DNA from: Alphaproteobacteria bacterium
GTDB lineage: Bacteria > Myxococcota_A > UBA796 > GCA-2862545
Direction of reading: 5' to 3'
Assembly: GCA_020632915.1 (NCBI GenBank)
Contig: JACKEP010000016.1
Coordinates: forward strand, 62,001 to 126,000
Length of the DNA stretch: 64,000 nucleotides
Position numbers and translations under genes: made by a program
The notes under the pieces: model-generated
Databases searched by the model: none
Told to the model about the DNA's origin: nothing
What the model saw: the letters and a program-made list of their open reading frames with translations, nothing else
Part shown: positions 19,839-28,149 of the stretch, piece by piece
Position numbering within the stretch: position 1 is the first letter of the stretch
Layout of the letters: each line of letters begins with the position of its first letter

Positions 19839-20390
19839 ATGAAGAACCTCCTCAGCGCCTTGTGCCTGGTGTCTGCGCCTGCGCTCGCGTCCGAGCTGGC
19901 GACCGAGACGCCGCCCGACGTCCACATGCAGGACGTCAACCCCCGCTCGCCGTACGCGGGCCTCGAGGTCGACGCGCACACCGCCCGCGGGATGGTGTCG
20001 ATGTGGTACTTCCTGGGCCCCGACGACATCCTGCAGGAGCAGATCCCCGCGCTGCACGAGCTCGACGTCGAGCTCGACGACGACGCGATCGCGGTCAGCG
20101 TGTTCCTGGTCGTGCCCCCGTCGCTGTCCGACAAGGTCGCCAGCTTCGGTCGCGGCCACGCCCTGCCCGTCCTGTTCGACGTCGACGACGCGGCGCGCAC
20201 CGCCTGGAACGCCCAGCCCGGCGACCTGATCGTGGTCGACCGCGACAGCCGCGTCCGCAACCGCGTGACGCTGGCGGCGACGGACCTGCGCAACCCGTGG
20301 GAGAAGGACGCGCTCGAGAGCGAGATCGAGACCTTCGTCTACGACCTGCCGATGGCCTCGCTCGACGTTCGCCCGGCCACGAGCCGCTGA
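19839..20390 (+). CDS. Exported thioredoxin-fold-like protein without cysteine motif
   Basis: This 183-residue protein starts with the signal peptide MKNLLSALCLVSAPALASE. ATG 19839 was chosen because longer in-frame extensions bury this signal and an AAGGGGA sequence lies upstream. The mature part reads like a redoxin/TlpA fold (MVSMWYFLGPDDILQEQIP, later LPVLFDVDDAARTAWN and DLIVVDRDSRVRNRV), but no CxxC is present where one would be expected, and the mature part appears to lack Cys. It may be a structural or binding protein of the periplasm. The fold assignment is by pattern only. It lies 62 nt upstream of tRNA-Sec; no in-frame TGA is seen. Confidence 0.6.
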   Translation: MKNLLSALCLVSAPALASELATETPPDVHMQDVNPRSPYAGLEVDAHTARGMVSMWYFLGPDDILQEQIPALHELDVELDDDAIAVSVFLVVPPSLSDKVASFGRGHALPVLFDVDDAARTAWNAQPGDLIVVDRDSRVRNRVTLAATDLRNPWEKDALESEIETFVYDLPMASLDVRPATSR

Positions 20391-20452
20391 GCGGCCGCTG
20401 ACGGTCCGTCGACCACGGGCCGACCGCAGGCATCCAGGGTTAGACCGCCCGC

Positions 20453-20553
20453 GGCAGGCCGTGCCAGGCTGGTGCCGGTCCCGGTCTTCAAAACCGCGTG
20501 GGACGGGTCGGAAGGCTCCGTTCGGTGGGTTCGATTCCCATGGCCTGCCGCCA
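20453..20553 (+). tRNA. selC: tRNA-Sec (anticodon TCA)
   Basis: An 8-bp acceptor stem (20453-20460 with 20542-20549) is followed by discriminator G and an encoded CCA (20551-20553). The T arm is GTGGG-TTCGATT-CCCAT (20525-20541), giving the bacterial 8+5 architecture. The anticodon loop CTTCAAA (20486-20492) holds TCA at 20488-20490. A long variable arm with a 6-bp stem (20501-20506 with 20518-20523) matches tRNA-Sec. The first anticodon-stem pair and parts of the D stem are imperfect. It implies SelA, SelB and SelD elsewhere in the genome; none is in this window. Confidence 0.92.
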
Positions 20554-20555
20554 CC

Positions 20556-20933
20556 CTACCCCTCGGGCGTGGGCGCCTCGTCGTCGTCGGTGAGATGACG
20601 GAACCACGGCAGCTGCGCCACGATCGGCGTGAGCACCACCGCGATGGCGATCTGGATGGGCTTGAGCGGCCGCGTGATCGCGTAGGCGATCGCGAGCGAG
20701 AACAGCCACGAGTTGCCCGCGGTGGGATCGCGCTCCAGCTCCCAGCCAAAGGTGCGCCCGATCCAGTCCAGCAGCGGCGACAGGTCGACGCCGTACTTGA
20801 CCAGCGGCGTGAACACGCCCATCTCCAGGGCGAACAGGCCGAGGATCGTGGCGACGGCGGCGCCGCCGTAGCGCTCCATCAGGTGGGCGAACCGCCCGGG
20901 GGGCTTGGGGGCTTCGCCGGGCGCGTCGCTCAT
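20556..20933 (-). CDS. DUF1279/FAM210-like membrane protein
   Basis: This 125-residue protein begins with a short hydrophilic region (PGEAPKPPGRF), then RYGGAAVATILGLFALEMGVF, a second segment WLFSLAIAYAITRPL and a third IQIAIAVVLTPIVA. The Tyr-Gly start of the first span, the KYGVDLSPLLDWIG loop and the closing LTPIVA resemble the DUF1279 (FAM210-type) family, whose biochemical role is unknown in bacteria. ATG 20933 follows AGAGGAC. Its stop lies 3 nt after the convergent tRNA-Sec gene. Confidence 0.65.
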   Translation of the reverse strand: MSDAPGEAPKPPGRFAHLMERYGGAAVATILGLFALEMGVFTPLVKYGVDLSPLLDWIGRTFGWELERDPTAGNSWLFSLAIAYAITRPLKPIQIAIAVVLTPIVAQLPWFRHLTDDDEAPTPEG

Positions 20934-20990
20934 GGAGTCCTCTGGTGCCCTGGGACGTAGCCGCGTGATCTGCAGCGCACCACCACACCC

Positions 20991-21018
20991 TGGACGCGGC
21001 GGGCGCGGTGGCTACCCT
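20991..21018 (+). promoter_or_regulatory. Candidate sigma-70 promoter of the dnaJ-like gene
   Basis: TGGACG (20991-20996) and TACCCT (21013-21018) are separated by 16 bp, 70 nt upstream of the start at 21088. Both match degenerate -35/-10 boxes for a GC-rich genome. Confidence 0.45.
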
Positions 21019-21087
21019 TGAACCATCGAACCCTACCCCGTCCCCGGGTGTCGCAGCATCCCTCCACCCCGGGACCCGGAGACGCCC

Positions 21088-22014
21088 ATGGCTCGCAGCT
21101 ACTACGACATCCTCGGGGTGCCGCGCACGGCGGACGAGACCGCGATCAAGAAGGCCTTCCGCAAGCTCGCCCACCAGCTCCACCCCGACCGCAACAAGTC
21201 CGACGACGACGCCGAGAAGAAGTTCAAGGAGGTCAACCGCGCCTACGAGGTGCTGGGGGACGCCGACAAGCGCAAGCTCTACGACGAGTTCGGCGAGGAC
21301 GCCGAGAAGCTCGGGTTCGACCCCGAGAAGGCCCGGGCCTACCGCCAGTGGCAGGCCGGCGGGGGCGTCTCCAGCGAAGGGGGCGTCGACGTCGAGGACC
21401 TGCTGAGCCAGCTGTTCGGCGGCGGCGGTGGCTTCGGCGGCTTCGGCGCCCGCCCGCGCGCGTCCGGACCGCCCCGGGGCCGCGACATCCAGGCGGAGAT
21501 GACGCTCGACTTCACCACCGCGTGCAACGGCGGCGAGCGGGTCATCACGATCGACGGCCGGGAGGTCACCGTCCGCATCCCCGCGGGCGTACGCGACGGC
21601 GGCAACCTGCGCCTGCGGGGTCAGGGCCTCGCCTCACCCCGCGGGGGCAAGCCCGGCGACCTGCTGCTGCAGCTGCGCGTCGCCCCCGACCCCGACTTCA
21701 CCCGCGACGGCGACGACCTGCGCATCGAGCTGCCCATCACGCTCGGCGAGGCGCTGCGCGGCGCCCACGTCGAGGTCCCCACGCTGACGGGTGCGGTCAA
21801 GGTGCGGGTGCCGGCCGGTGCCCAGCCGGGCCAGGTGCTCCGCATCCGCGGCAAGGGCGTCACGCCCAAGGGCCGCCCCGCGGGCGACCTGCTGGTCGCG
21901 CTCAAGGTCCGGCTGCCCGAGGTCGACGGACACGACGTCGACGCCGCGATCACCGCGCTGGAGGGCCTGTACGACGGCGACGTGCGGGCCGGTCTGCGGC
22001 GGCGGGCCGCCTGA
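21088..22014 (+). CDS. DnaJ/CbpA-type co-chaperone without zinc finger
   Basis: This 308-residue protein has a J domain at residues 1-70 with the HPD motif at 32-34, which stimulates the ATPase of DnaK. A Gly/Phe-rich linker follows (about 108-125, GGGGGFGGFG), then two DnaJ C-terminal beta domains (from about 130) with VRIPAGVRDGGNLRLRGQG and VRVPAGAQPGQVLRIRGKG. The CxxCxGxG zinc repeats of full DnaJ are absent, so this is a type II (CbpA-like) protein. The gene stands alone, with a promoter-like element 70 nt upstream. It is convergent with the Fur-family gene. Confidence 0.9.
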   Translation: MARSYYDILGVPRTADETAIKKAFRKLAHQLHPDRNKSDDDAEKKFKEVNRAYEVLGDADKRKLYDEFGEDAEKLGFDPEKARAYRQWQAGGGVSSEGGVDVEDLLSQLFGGGGGFGGFGARPRASGPPRGRDIQAEMTLDFTTACNGGERVITIDGREVTVRIPAGVRDGGNLRLRGQGLASPRGGKPGDLLLQLRVAPDPDFTRDGDDLRIELPITLGEALRGAHVEVPTLTGAVKVRVPAGAQPGQVLRIRGKGVTPKGRPAGDLLVALKVRLPEVDGHDVDAAITALEGLYDGDVRAGLRRRAA

Positions 22015-22054
22015 CCACTCGACGGGCGGACGGCCTGAGGGCCTGAAGCCGCGC

Positions 22055-22486
22055 CTACCGGCACGACCCGCAGACGCCGCGGATCTGGACCTCGGCGCCC
22101 TCGAGCAGGTCGGCGAGGCGGGTGCCGGGGCTCTCGAGGGTGACGCCGTCGAGGCACTGCACGTCGCCGCACGTCGTGCACGTGAAGTGGGGGTGGACGT
22201 GCGTCTCGGACGCGTGTGCGGCGTGGTCGCCCGGCGCCATCGCATAGCGCCACACGCGGTCGCCGAGCTCGATGCGCACGGCGAGGTGGGCGTCGACCAG
22301 GGCCACCAGGTTGCGGAAGACCGTGATGCGGTCCATCTCCGGCAGGAGGTCGCAGACGTCGCGGTGGGTGGCAGGAGCCTCCAGGCGCGCCAGCGCGCCG
22401 AACACGTCGAGCCGGGCCGGCGTGCACCGGAGCCCCGCCTCGTGCAGGCGGTCGCGCAGCGTGTCGTGGAGGGCGGTGCCCGTCAT
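22055..22486 (-). CDS. Fur family metalloregulator
   Basis: This 143-residue repressor has an N-terminal winged helix (LRCTPARLDVFGALARL, with recognition-helix region DRITVFRNLVALVDA) and a C-terminal dimer domain with His-rich HASETHVHPHF and two structural zinc pairs, CTTCGDVQC and CGSC. The family binds DNA when loaded with Fe, Zn, Mn or haem, or senses peroxide; the motifs do not settle which. ATG 22486 is preceded by GAGGTGG. The nearest divergent genes do not suggest a target. Confidence 0.88.
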   Translation of the reverse strand: MTGTALHDTLRDRLHEAGLRCTPARLDVFGALARLEAPATHRDVCDLLPEMDRITVFRNLVALVDAHLAVRIELGDRVWRYAMAPGDHAAHASETHVHPHFTCTTCGDVQCLDGVTLESPGTRLADLLEGAEVQIRGVCGSCR

Positions 22487-22571
22487 GGCCACCTCACAGC
22501 GTCCGAGACGATCAAGGTAGGCGCACAGCCGCGCCGGAGCAAGGGGGCCGCGCGGCGGACGGGGTGCGCCG

Positions 22572-23099
22572 TCACGGCGGGGTGTCCGGTGACCACTGCA
22601 CCACGGCGTCGAGCACGCCACGGGGGGCCACGCCGTAGCCTACCGGTGCGACCACGAGGCCGACCACCACCTCGGTGTCCACGACGGCGTCGGGCGCCTC
22701 GACCACCCACCGCATGCCGGGCACCGTCGCGGTCGTCCCCTCGACGAACAGCCCGACGCCGAACGACGTCTCCGCGAGCAGCTCCGCACCGTCGGCCGCC
22801 CGCCACACGGTCATCGTCGCCATCGCCCGCTCGACGACCAGCGCGTCGGGATCGACGTCGAAGCGCGCCGCCACGTAGACGTGCTGCAGTCCCTGGGGAC
22901 CCTTGATCAGCCAGACGGTGCCGCCGTCGTCGACCTCGGTGAACGTCGTCTCCCCGGTGCCGAGCTCGAGCCGCGCGTCGTCGGCGCACAGGAAGGCCTG
23001 CACGACGTCGGGGTCGTCGCACGCGTCCGGCACGGGCTCCGGCGCGCACGCGGCCAGGCACGCGGCGACTCCCGAGCAGCGTGCGGCACCTCGGACCAC
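22572..23099 (-). CDS. Hypothetical lipoprotein
   Basis: This 175-residue protein starts at GTG 23099 with GGAGG four bases upstream. The signal ends in a lipobox around CLAAC-APEP. The mature part is beta-rich with a Cys pair (DACDDPDVVQAFLCAD) near its start, possibly a disulfide, and many Val/Thr strands; no family is recognised. It is divergent from the large lipoprotein hydrolase at 23268, with a shared 168-bp control region. Longer frames upstream on this strand are shadows of that gene. Confidence 0.6.
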   Translation of the reverse strand: MVRGAARCSGVAACLAACAPEPVPDACDDPDVVQAFLCADDARLELGTGETTFTEVDDGGTVWLIKGPQGLQHVYVAARFDVDPDALVVERAMATMTVWRAADGAELLAETSFGVGLFVEGTTATVPGMRWVVEAPDAVVDTEVVVGLVVAPVGYGVAPRGVLDAVVQWSPDTPP

Positions 23100-23267
23100 G
23101 GGACCTCCCTGCGCAGCTTGCCCGCTGCCGCCGCTCCTGTGCAACGTGCGCCGCCTCAAGCAACGCCCACGGCGGTCGATCTCGCAGCGCAGGATCGCGG
23201 CGTCCGTCCGTCCGCTTGTCGCGGACGCGCGCGGCCGGTACGACGCAGACATCGGGGAGGTGACCGG

Positions 23268-25628
23268 ATGTGGACACGACGGCCTGCAGCGTGGGGCGTG
23301 TGCCTCGCGATCGGCGCCGCCAGCTGTGGCGGCGACAACTACGACCCGCGCCGCTACGGCGAGGAGTGCTTCGCGTTCGACGAGTGCGCCTCCGGGCTCG
23401 TGTGTGCCTCGGACGGCATCTGCCGCTCCGAAGGGGAGCCCGGCACCGTGCGCAGCGGTGGCGATTGTGTCGCCACGGCCCAGTGCCGCCTCGATCTGGT
23501 GTGCGCGCACGAGGGCGTCTGCGCCCCCGCCGGCGACCCCGGCACGGCCGCGTTCGGCGAGAGCTGCGCGGCGCCCACCGACTGCCAGGCGGAGCTCGAC
23601 TGCTTCGACGGCGTGTGCAAGGGCGTGCAGATGCCCATCTGGGCTGGCGAGCCCTGCCCCGATCCCGAGACCGAGGACGGCCCCTACCGCGTGTTCTGGG
23701 AGATCCCGGGCGACGAGGGGCTCGAGGACTTCTACCGCTTCCCCTACCCCAACGACGGCCGCGTCGACGGCGACACCATCGACGTCACCGATCACCCCGG
23801 CCCCGGCCCGCTGCTGCCGATCGTGGGCGACGTGGTCGGCAACGTCATCCGCTCGGTGAGCACCGACCTCGGCGGCGGCTTCGGCGCCAACCAGGCCGTG
23901 TTCCTCCGCTTCAGCGCGTTCCCCGATTCGTCCACGCTCACGTTCGGGCTGCCCGGTGAGGGCACCATCGGCCTCGTCGACATCACGCCCGGGATGTCCC
24001 AGTCGACGATCGAGGCCTTCCGCTTCGAGCTGACGAGCCGTCGCACGCCCTACATCTGCCACAACTGGCTCGCGGTCCACCCGCTCGACGGCCGCCCGCT
24101 GCAGGCCGGCCACACCTACGCGGTCATCCTCACGCGCAGCGTGCTCGACGACAGCGGCGCCACGCTCACGCAGGACGCCGACTTCGCCATGGCGCTGGGC
24201 GACGCCCGCCCCACGGAGGTCCCGCGGGCCAAGGTGTGGGACGCCTACGCACCGCTCCGCGCGTGGCTGTCCGAGCAGTCGGTCGACCCGGCCAGCATCG
24301 GCGCGGCGGTCGTCTACACCGTGGGCGACACACTCGATCGACCGCGCAAGCTCCGCGACGCGGTCCTGTCGGCGCCACTGCCGGCGCTGTCGCCCTTGTT
24401 CAGCTGCGAGGACAGCGACCAGCTCGCGGTTCCCGGGGACGACAGCCGCGGCTGCACCGGCGCCCACACCGACTTCGTCGAGCTGCAGGGCACCGTCGGC
24501 CTGCCCCAGTTCCAGGAGGGCACGCCGCCGTTCAAGGACGCCACCGACGGCGGCGCCATCGACGTCACCGGTGCGATGCCGAGCGTGGAGCGCGTCGAGG
24601 ACGTGCAGGTCGCGTTCACCGTGCCCACCGGCGCCGAGATGCCCGCCAACGGCTGGCCGGTGATCCTGTACGGCCACGGCACCGGCGGCAGCTACACCTC
24701 GGTCATCCGTTCCGGCTTCGCCGACGCGCACACGGTCATCGACGTCGACGGCGTCACCGTCCGCTTCGCGATGGTGGGCTTCGACGCGCCGATGCACGGC
24801 CCCCGCGCCCACAGCGAGAACTGGAAGCAGGCGTGGCTCGACGTCGACCCGGGCGCGTACGACAGCGACGTCCTGTTCTTCAACCCGCTCAACGTCCGCG
24901 CCACGCGCGACAACGCCCTGCAGGAGGCCGCCGACCTGTGGTCGATGGTGCGGGTGCTGCAGGACCTCGACCTCGACGAGACGGCCAGCCCCACCGGATC
25001 GGCCCTCCGCTTCGACCTCGACCACGTCTACTACGTGGGGCACTCGCAGGGGGCCGTCACCGCGCCGGTGTTCCTCGCGTTCGAGCCGGGCGTGAGGGGC
25101 GCCCTCCTGTCGGGTGCCGGCGGGCTGACCATCGCCGCCCTGCTCGACAAGACGTCCCCGCACGATGTGAAGGCGGCAGTGCGCGTCGGCCTGGCCGATC
25201 CGGACGTCACCCGCGTGCATCCGATCCTCAACCTCGCCCAGCAGCTGGCGGAGGCCTCCGACGGGGTGAACTTCGCGCGCCACCTGTTCCGCACCCCGCT
25301 CGAGGGCGTCGACGCCAAGCACGTGTTCCAGACCTTCGGCCTGGGCGACACCTACAGCCCCGACAGCACCCAGTACGCCCTGGCGCGTGCGATGGGCGTC
25401 GACCAGATCCCCAACGGCAACCCTGCCCTCGACCGCATCGACGAGGTCGCCCTGGGCGTGTCCGGCAACGCCCCGGGGGGCGTCACGGGGGTGACGGTGC
25501 TGTACTCGGCCGTCGATCGCGACGCCCACTACGTGCTCTTCGACCGGACGGACGCCGCGGCCCACGCCGACAGCTTCCTCGGCACCGCGGTCACCGACGG
25601 CACGCCCACGCTGGGCGTCCTGCCCTGA
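23268..25628 (+). CDS. Large alpha/beta-hydrolase lipoprotein with cysteine-rich N-terminus
   Basis: This 786-residue protein has a lipoprotein signal (GAASCGG, Cys about 20). Next are three Cys-rich units of about 35 residues (residues 30-125: ECFAFDECASGLVCASDGIC and similar), a type common in myxobacterial surface proteins. The body resembles bacterial virulence-factor lipases: VILYGHGTGGSYTS before the elbow, the nucleophile elbow GHSQG in YVGHSQGAVTAPVF (about residue 588), and a possible His near DAHYVLFD at the C-terminus. It is probably a surface-anchored esterase or lipase; the substrate is unknown. ATG 23268 follows GGGGAGG. Confidence 0.8.
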   Translation: MWTRRPAAWGVCLAIGAASCGGDNYDPRRYGEECFAFDECASGLVCASDGICRSEGEPGTVRSGGDCVATAQCRLDLVCAHEGVCAPAGDPGTAAFGESCAAPTDCQAELDCFDGVCKGVQMPIWAGEPCPDPETEDGPYRVFWEIPGDEGLEDFYRFPYPNDGRVDGDTIDVTDHPGPGPLLPIVGDVVGNVIRSVSTDLGGGFGANQAVFLRFSAFPDSSTLTFGLPGEGTIGLVDITPGMSQSTIEAFRFELTSRRTPYICHNWLAVHPLDGRPLQAGHTYAVILTRSVLDDSGATLTQDADFAMALGDARPTEVPRAKVWDAYAPLRAWLSEQSVDPASIGAAVVYTVGDTLDRPRKLRDAVLSAPLPALSPLFSCEDSDQLAVPGDDSRGCTGAHTDFVELQGTVGLPQFQEGTPPFKDATDGGAIDVTGAMPSVERVEDVQVAFTVPTGAEMPANGWPVILYGHGTGGSYTSVIRSGFADAHTVIDVDGVTVRFAMVGFDAPMHGPRAHSENWKQAWLDVDPGAYDSDVLFFNPLNVRATRDNALQEAADLWSMVRVLQDLDLDETASPTGSALRFDLDHVYYVGHSQGAVTAPVFLAFEPGVRGALLSGAGGLTIAALLDKTSPHDVKAAVRVGLADPDVTRVHPILNLAQQLAEASDGVNFARHLFRTPLEGVDAKHVFQTFGLGDTYSPDSTQYALARAMGVDQIPNGNPALDRIDEVALGVSGNAPGGVTGVTVLYSAVDRDAHYVLFDRTDAAAHADSFLGTAVTDGTPTLGVLP

Positions 25629-25640
25629 GACCCGCCGCGA

Positions 25641-26357
25641 TCAGCGCTCGTCCGGATAGAAGCGGGCGAGCGCGTCCGGCGGCACCCCGAGCCGCACCAG
25701 CAGCGGCGCCGTGTTCATGAACAGCAGGTAGTACAGCGGTCGACGCTGGAAGCGCCGGCCGGACACCCGCACCTCGGACGGCACGGTGACGAGGCGGCCC
25801 ACCCGCGAGAGCGCCACCGACAGCGCGTGGTCCTCGAACAGGCGCTGGTCGGGATAGCCGCCTGCGGTGTCGAACGCGTCGCGGCGACAGAACAGGCCCT
25901 GGTCGCCGTACGGGTAGCGGGTGTAGCGGCTCCGCAGATCGGCGATGCGCACCAGCGGGCCCAGCCGCAGGCCCGGGCCGTCGGCCACCGTGTGCAGCCA
26001 GAACGCACCGCCCACCACGCCGGGCGCCCGCAGCGCCGCGCACAGCGAGGCGACGCCGTCCGTCGGCGGGAGGGCGTCCGCGTGGAGGAACCACAGCACC
26101 TCGCCCGAGGTCGCTGCCGCGCCGGCGTTGAGCTGGCGCGCGCGACCGGGCTCGGACATCACGACCCGCGCACCGGCCTGACGGGCCACCTGGACCGTCG
26201 CGTCCGTGCTTCCGCCGTCGACCACCACCACCTCGTGGATCGGCATCGCGGCGAGCCGAGCGAGCAGCACCGGCAGGCGCTCCGCCTCGTCGCGCGTGGG
26301 GATCACGACGCTCACGGTCTGGCGTGGATCGTGGGTCGGGGCGTTTGGGGTGCTCAC
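25641..26357 (-). CDS. Family 2 glycosyltransferase (TIGR04283-like)
   Basis: This 238-residue GT-A enzyme has VSVVIPTRDEAERLPVLL at the start, the first Asp pair in VVVVDGGSTDAT, and LWFLHADALPP (DxD-like HAD) near residue 95, then YPYGDQGLFCRRDAF and LFEDHALSVAL. This pattern fits the TIGR04283 branch of GT2 enzymes, often found beside TVP38-type membrane proteins as here. The substrate is unknown. GTG 26357 overlaps the stop of the TVP38 gene (GTGA), so translation is coupled. Confidence 0.85.
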   Translation of the reverse strand: MSTPNAPTHDPRQTVSVVIPTRDEAERLPVLLARLAAMPIHEVVVVDGGSTDATVQVARQAGARVVMSEPGRARQLNAGAAATSGEVLWFLHADALPPTDGVASLCAALRAPGVVGGAFWLHTVADGPGLRLGPLVRIADLRSRYTRYPYGDQGLFCRRDAFDTAGGYPDQRLFEDHALSVALSRVGRLVTVPSEVRVSGRRFQRRPLYYLLFMNTAPLLVRLGVPPDALARFYPDER

Positions 26358-27037
26358 GGAGGCGCCACGCCGTCGGCCTCGGGGTCCAGGGCCGCTCGCG
26401 CGAGCCGGGTGACCACCACGGTGACGGCCACCGTGGCGGCGAGACCCGCCCAGAACAACGCCTGCTGCGCGGGCGTGCGGGTGTCCCCTGACGCATGCCC
26501 GATGGCGCCCAGGTACACGTACATCGCCGTGCCCGGCAGGATCCCGACCGCCGTGGCGAGCGCGTAGGTGCCGAGGCCGATGCGGGTCAGGCCGAGCGCG
26601 TAGTTGAGCGCGTTGAACGGCACGACCGGAGACAGGCGGAGCAGGAACACCACCCAGCCGCCGCGTGCGGCGAGGCGGTCGTCGAGGCGCGCGAGGCGGG
26701 GGTGGTCGGCCACCCAGGGTGCGACGCGCGTGCGCAGCACCGTCCTGCCGAGCACGAAGGCCAGCGTCGCGCCGGCCACGGCGCCCGGCCAGACGACCGC
26801 CAGCCCGACCACGGGGCCCCAGGCCACGCCCGCCCCCACCGTCAGCAGCGACACCGGGAGCGCCGCCACCGTGGCGAGGGCGTAGATCAGGACGAACACA
26901 ACGAGACCCGCGGGGCCTGCGTCGTGGGCCGCGCTGGCGACGTGGGCCAGGGCGTCCTGGACGATCGGTGCGCGCAGGGCGAGGACCACCGCCGCGAGCG
27001 CCACCGTCCCCAGCACCCACCTGCCCGCTCTCCCCAC
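26354..27037 (-). CDS. TVP38/TMEM64 family (DedA-like) membrane protein
   Basis: This 227-residue protein has about six hydrophobic segments and the VTT-domain signatures: a re-entrant region LPVSLLTVGAGVAWGP, the motif FLLRLSPVVPFNALNYALGLTRI and later GILPGTAMYVYLG. The family is linked to lipid scrambling and membrane homeostasis. The start is GTG 27037, with GGAGG nearby. It is the middle gene of a three-gene unit: 39 nt after the FemAB/GNAT-like gene and overlapping the GT2 gene by 4 nt. Confidence 0.85.
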   Translation of the reverse strand: MGRAGRWVLGTVALAAVVLALRAPIVQDALAHVASAAHDAGPAGLVVFVLIYALATVAALPVSLLTVGAGVAWGPVVGLAVVWPGAVAGATLAFVLGRTVLRTRVAPWVADHPRLARLDDRLAARGGWVVFLLRLSPVVPFNALNYALGLTRIGLGTYALATAVGILPGTAMYVYLGAIGHASGDTRTPAQQALFWAGLAATVAVTVVVTRLARAALDPEADGVAPP

Positions 27038-27076
27038 CGCTCCCTCCGCCTGCGACCCGGCCCGTGGGCCCGTGCC

Positions 27077-28045
27077 CTACCGGACCACGAGCGGCACGGT
27101 CTCGACGAGCTGTTCCGCCCACCGCCGCTTGTACGGCATGTCGGTGCCCAGATCGTACGAGGCCACGCCGGCCGCGCACAGTGCCTCGATCGTGTGCGCC
27201 TGGAGGAGGTTGCCCACCTCCAGCGTCGACAGCCTCTCGTCGAAGCTGATCTGCAGCCCGCGGTACGCCGCCCCGTGGACGCCCCCGAGCACGTAGCCGA
27301 CGGCGCGGCCGTCCTCGCGAGCGAGCGTGACCCGCAGCGCACCGTCGGCCGCGAGCCGCGGGACCATCCGGCGGTAGAACGCCAGCATCGGGCCCTGGTC
27401 GATGCCGTGGCCCTCCCGCCCCTTCCAGCTGCGCCGCTCCACGTCGAGGATCACGTCGAGCACCGCGGACGCCTCCGGATCGGTGGTCGGCGCGTGCAGC
27501 TCGAAGGTCAGCCGTGTGCCACCGCGGCGCTCCGCCCGGCGCAGGTTCTTGCGGAACGCGGGCGCCCGTCGCGCCAGGAAGCCGTCCCAGCCGCCCGACA
27601 GCGACGCCACGCACCGTGTGGTCGTCTGACCGAGCCCGAGGCGCCAGCGACGCGCGAGCAGGTGCACGAGCCTGGAGAAGTCGGGGCCGCCGCGCACGAG
27701 GCCCGACAGGAACAACGCATCCCAGCGCCCGCGGTCGGCCAGCAGCACCTCCACCATGCGCGCCGCGAGCCCCTCGCGATCCGGCCCCACCAGCGGCGCC
27801 GCGAGGCCCCAGGAGGCCTCCATCGGCATCAGCGTGCGCCCGAGCACGGTGCGCGCCTCCATCCACGCCGCCCAGCCCTCGTCGAAGCGATGAACCACCG
27901 CCGCGCGGTCCTCGCCGAAGGCCTCGAACGCCGGCACGATCCAGCTCGACGCAGAGCAGAACGGGTCGGGCAGCGGCGACGCGTCGACGGCGGCGTCGTA
28001 GGCGCCCGTGGCAGCGAGGAACTCGTCGTACGTCAGCTGGGCCAT
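27077..28045 (-). CDS. GNAT/FemAB-like acyltransferase (CelD/BcsL type)
   Basis: This 322-residue protein has the two-lobed plan of GNAT (BioF2-like) acyltransferases: an N-terminal degenerate lobe, then RAPAFRKNLRRAERRG near residue 160, VERRSWKGREG near 205, and a C-terminal acyl-CoA or aminoacyl lobe with VGYVLGGVHGAAYRGLQISFD and YDLGTDMPYKRRWAE. Family members add amino acids or acyl groups to cell-wall or exopolysaccharide precursors. It is the first gene of the operon with TVP38 and GT2, which supports a role in envelope glycan assembly. ATG is at 28045. Confidence 0.75.
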   Translation of the reverse strand: MAQLTYDEFLAATGAYDAAVDASPLPDPFCSASSWIVPAFEAFGEDRAAVVHRFDEGWAAWMEARTVLGRTLMPMEASWGLAAPLVGPDREGLAARMVEVLLADRGRWDALFLSGLVRGGPDFSRLVHLLARRWRLGLGQTTTRCVASLSGGWDGFLARRAPAFRKNLRRAERRGGTRLTFELHAPTTDPEASAVLDVILDVERRSWKGREGHGIDQGPMLAFYRRMVPRLAADGALRVTLAREDGRAVGYVLGGVHGAAYRGLQISFDERLSTLEVGNLLQAHTIEALCAAGVASYDLGTDMPYKRRWAEQLVETVPLVVR

Positions 28046-28149
28046 GACCGGTCGCCGTACCCGTCACGCACGGCCGCGTCCAGGGCCGGCCACGGGTCGT
28101 GACCCGGCGGCGGGCGTGCTACCCGGACGTGCGCACGTCGAGGAGCCCC

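Noticed and set aside
19839..20390. Possible selenoprotein next to tRNA-Sec
   Set aside because: The thioredoxin-like protein has no in-frame TGA at the expected redox site and no recognisable SECIS hairpin; a neighbouring tRNA gene is not evidence by itself.
22572..25565. A 997-residue minus-strand protein
   Set aside because: Everything upstream of 23099 is antisense to the lipoprotein hydrolase and has shadow composition; the GTG at 23099 has a strong ribosome binding site and a lipoprotein signal.
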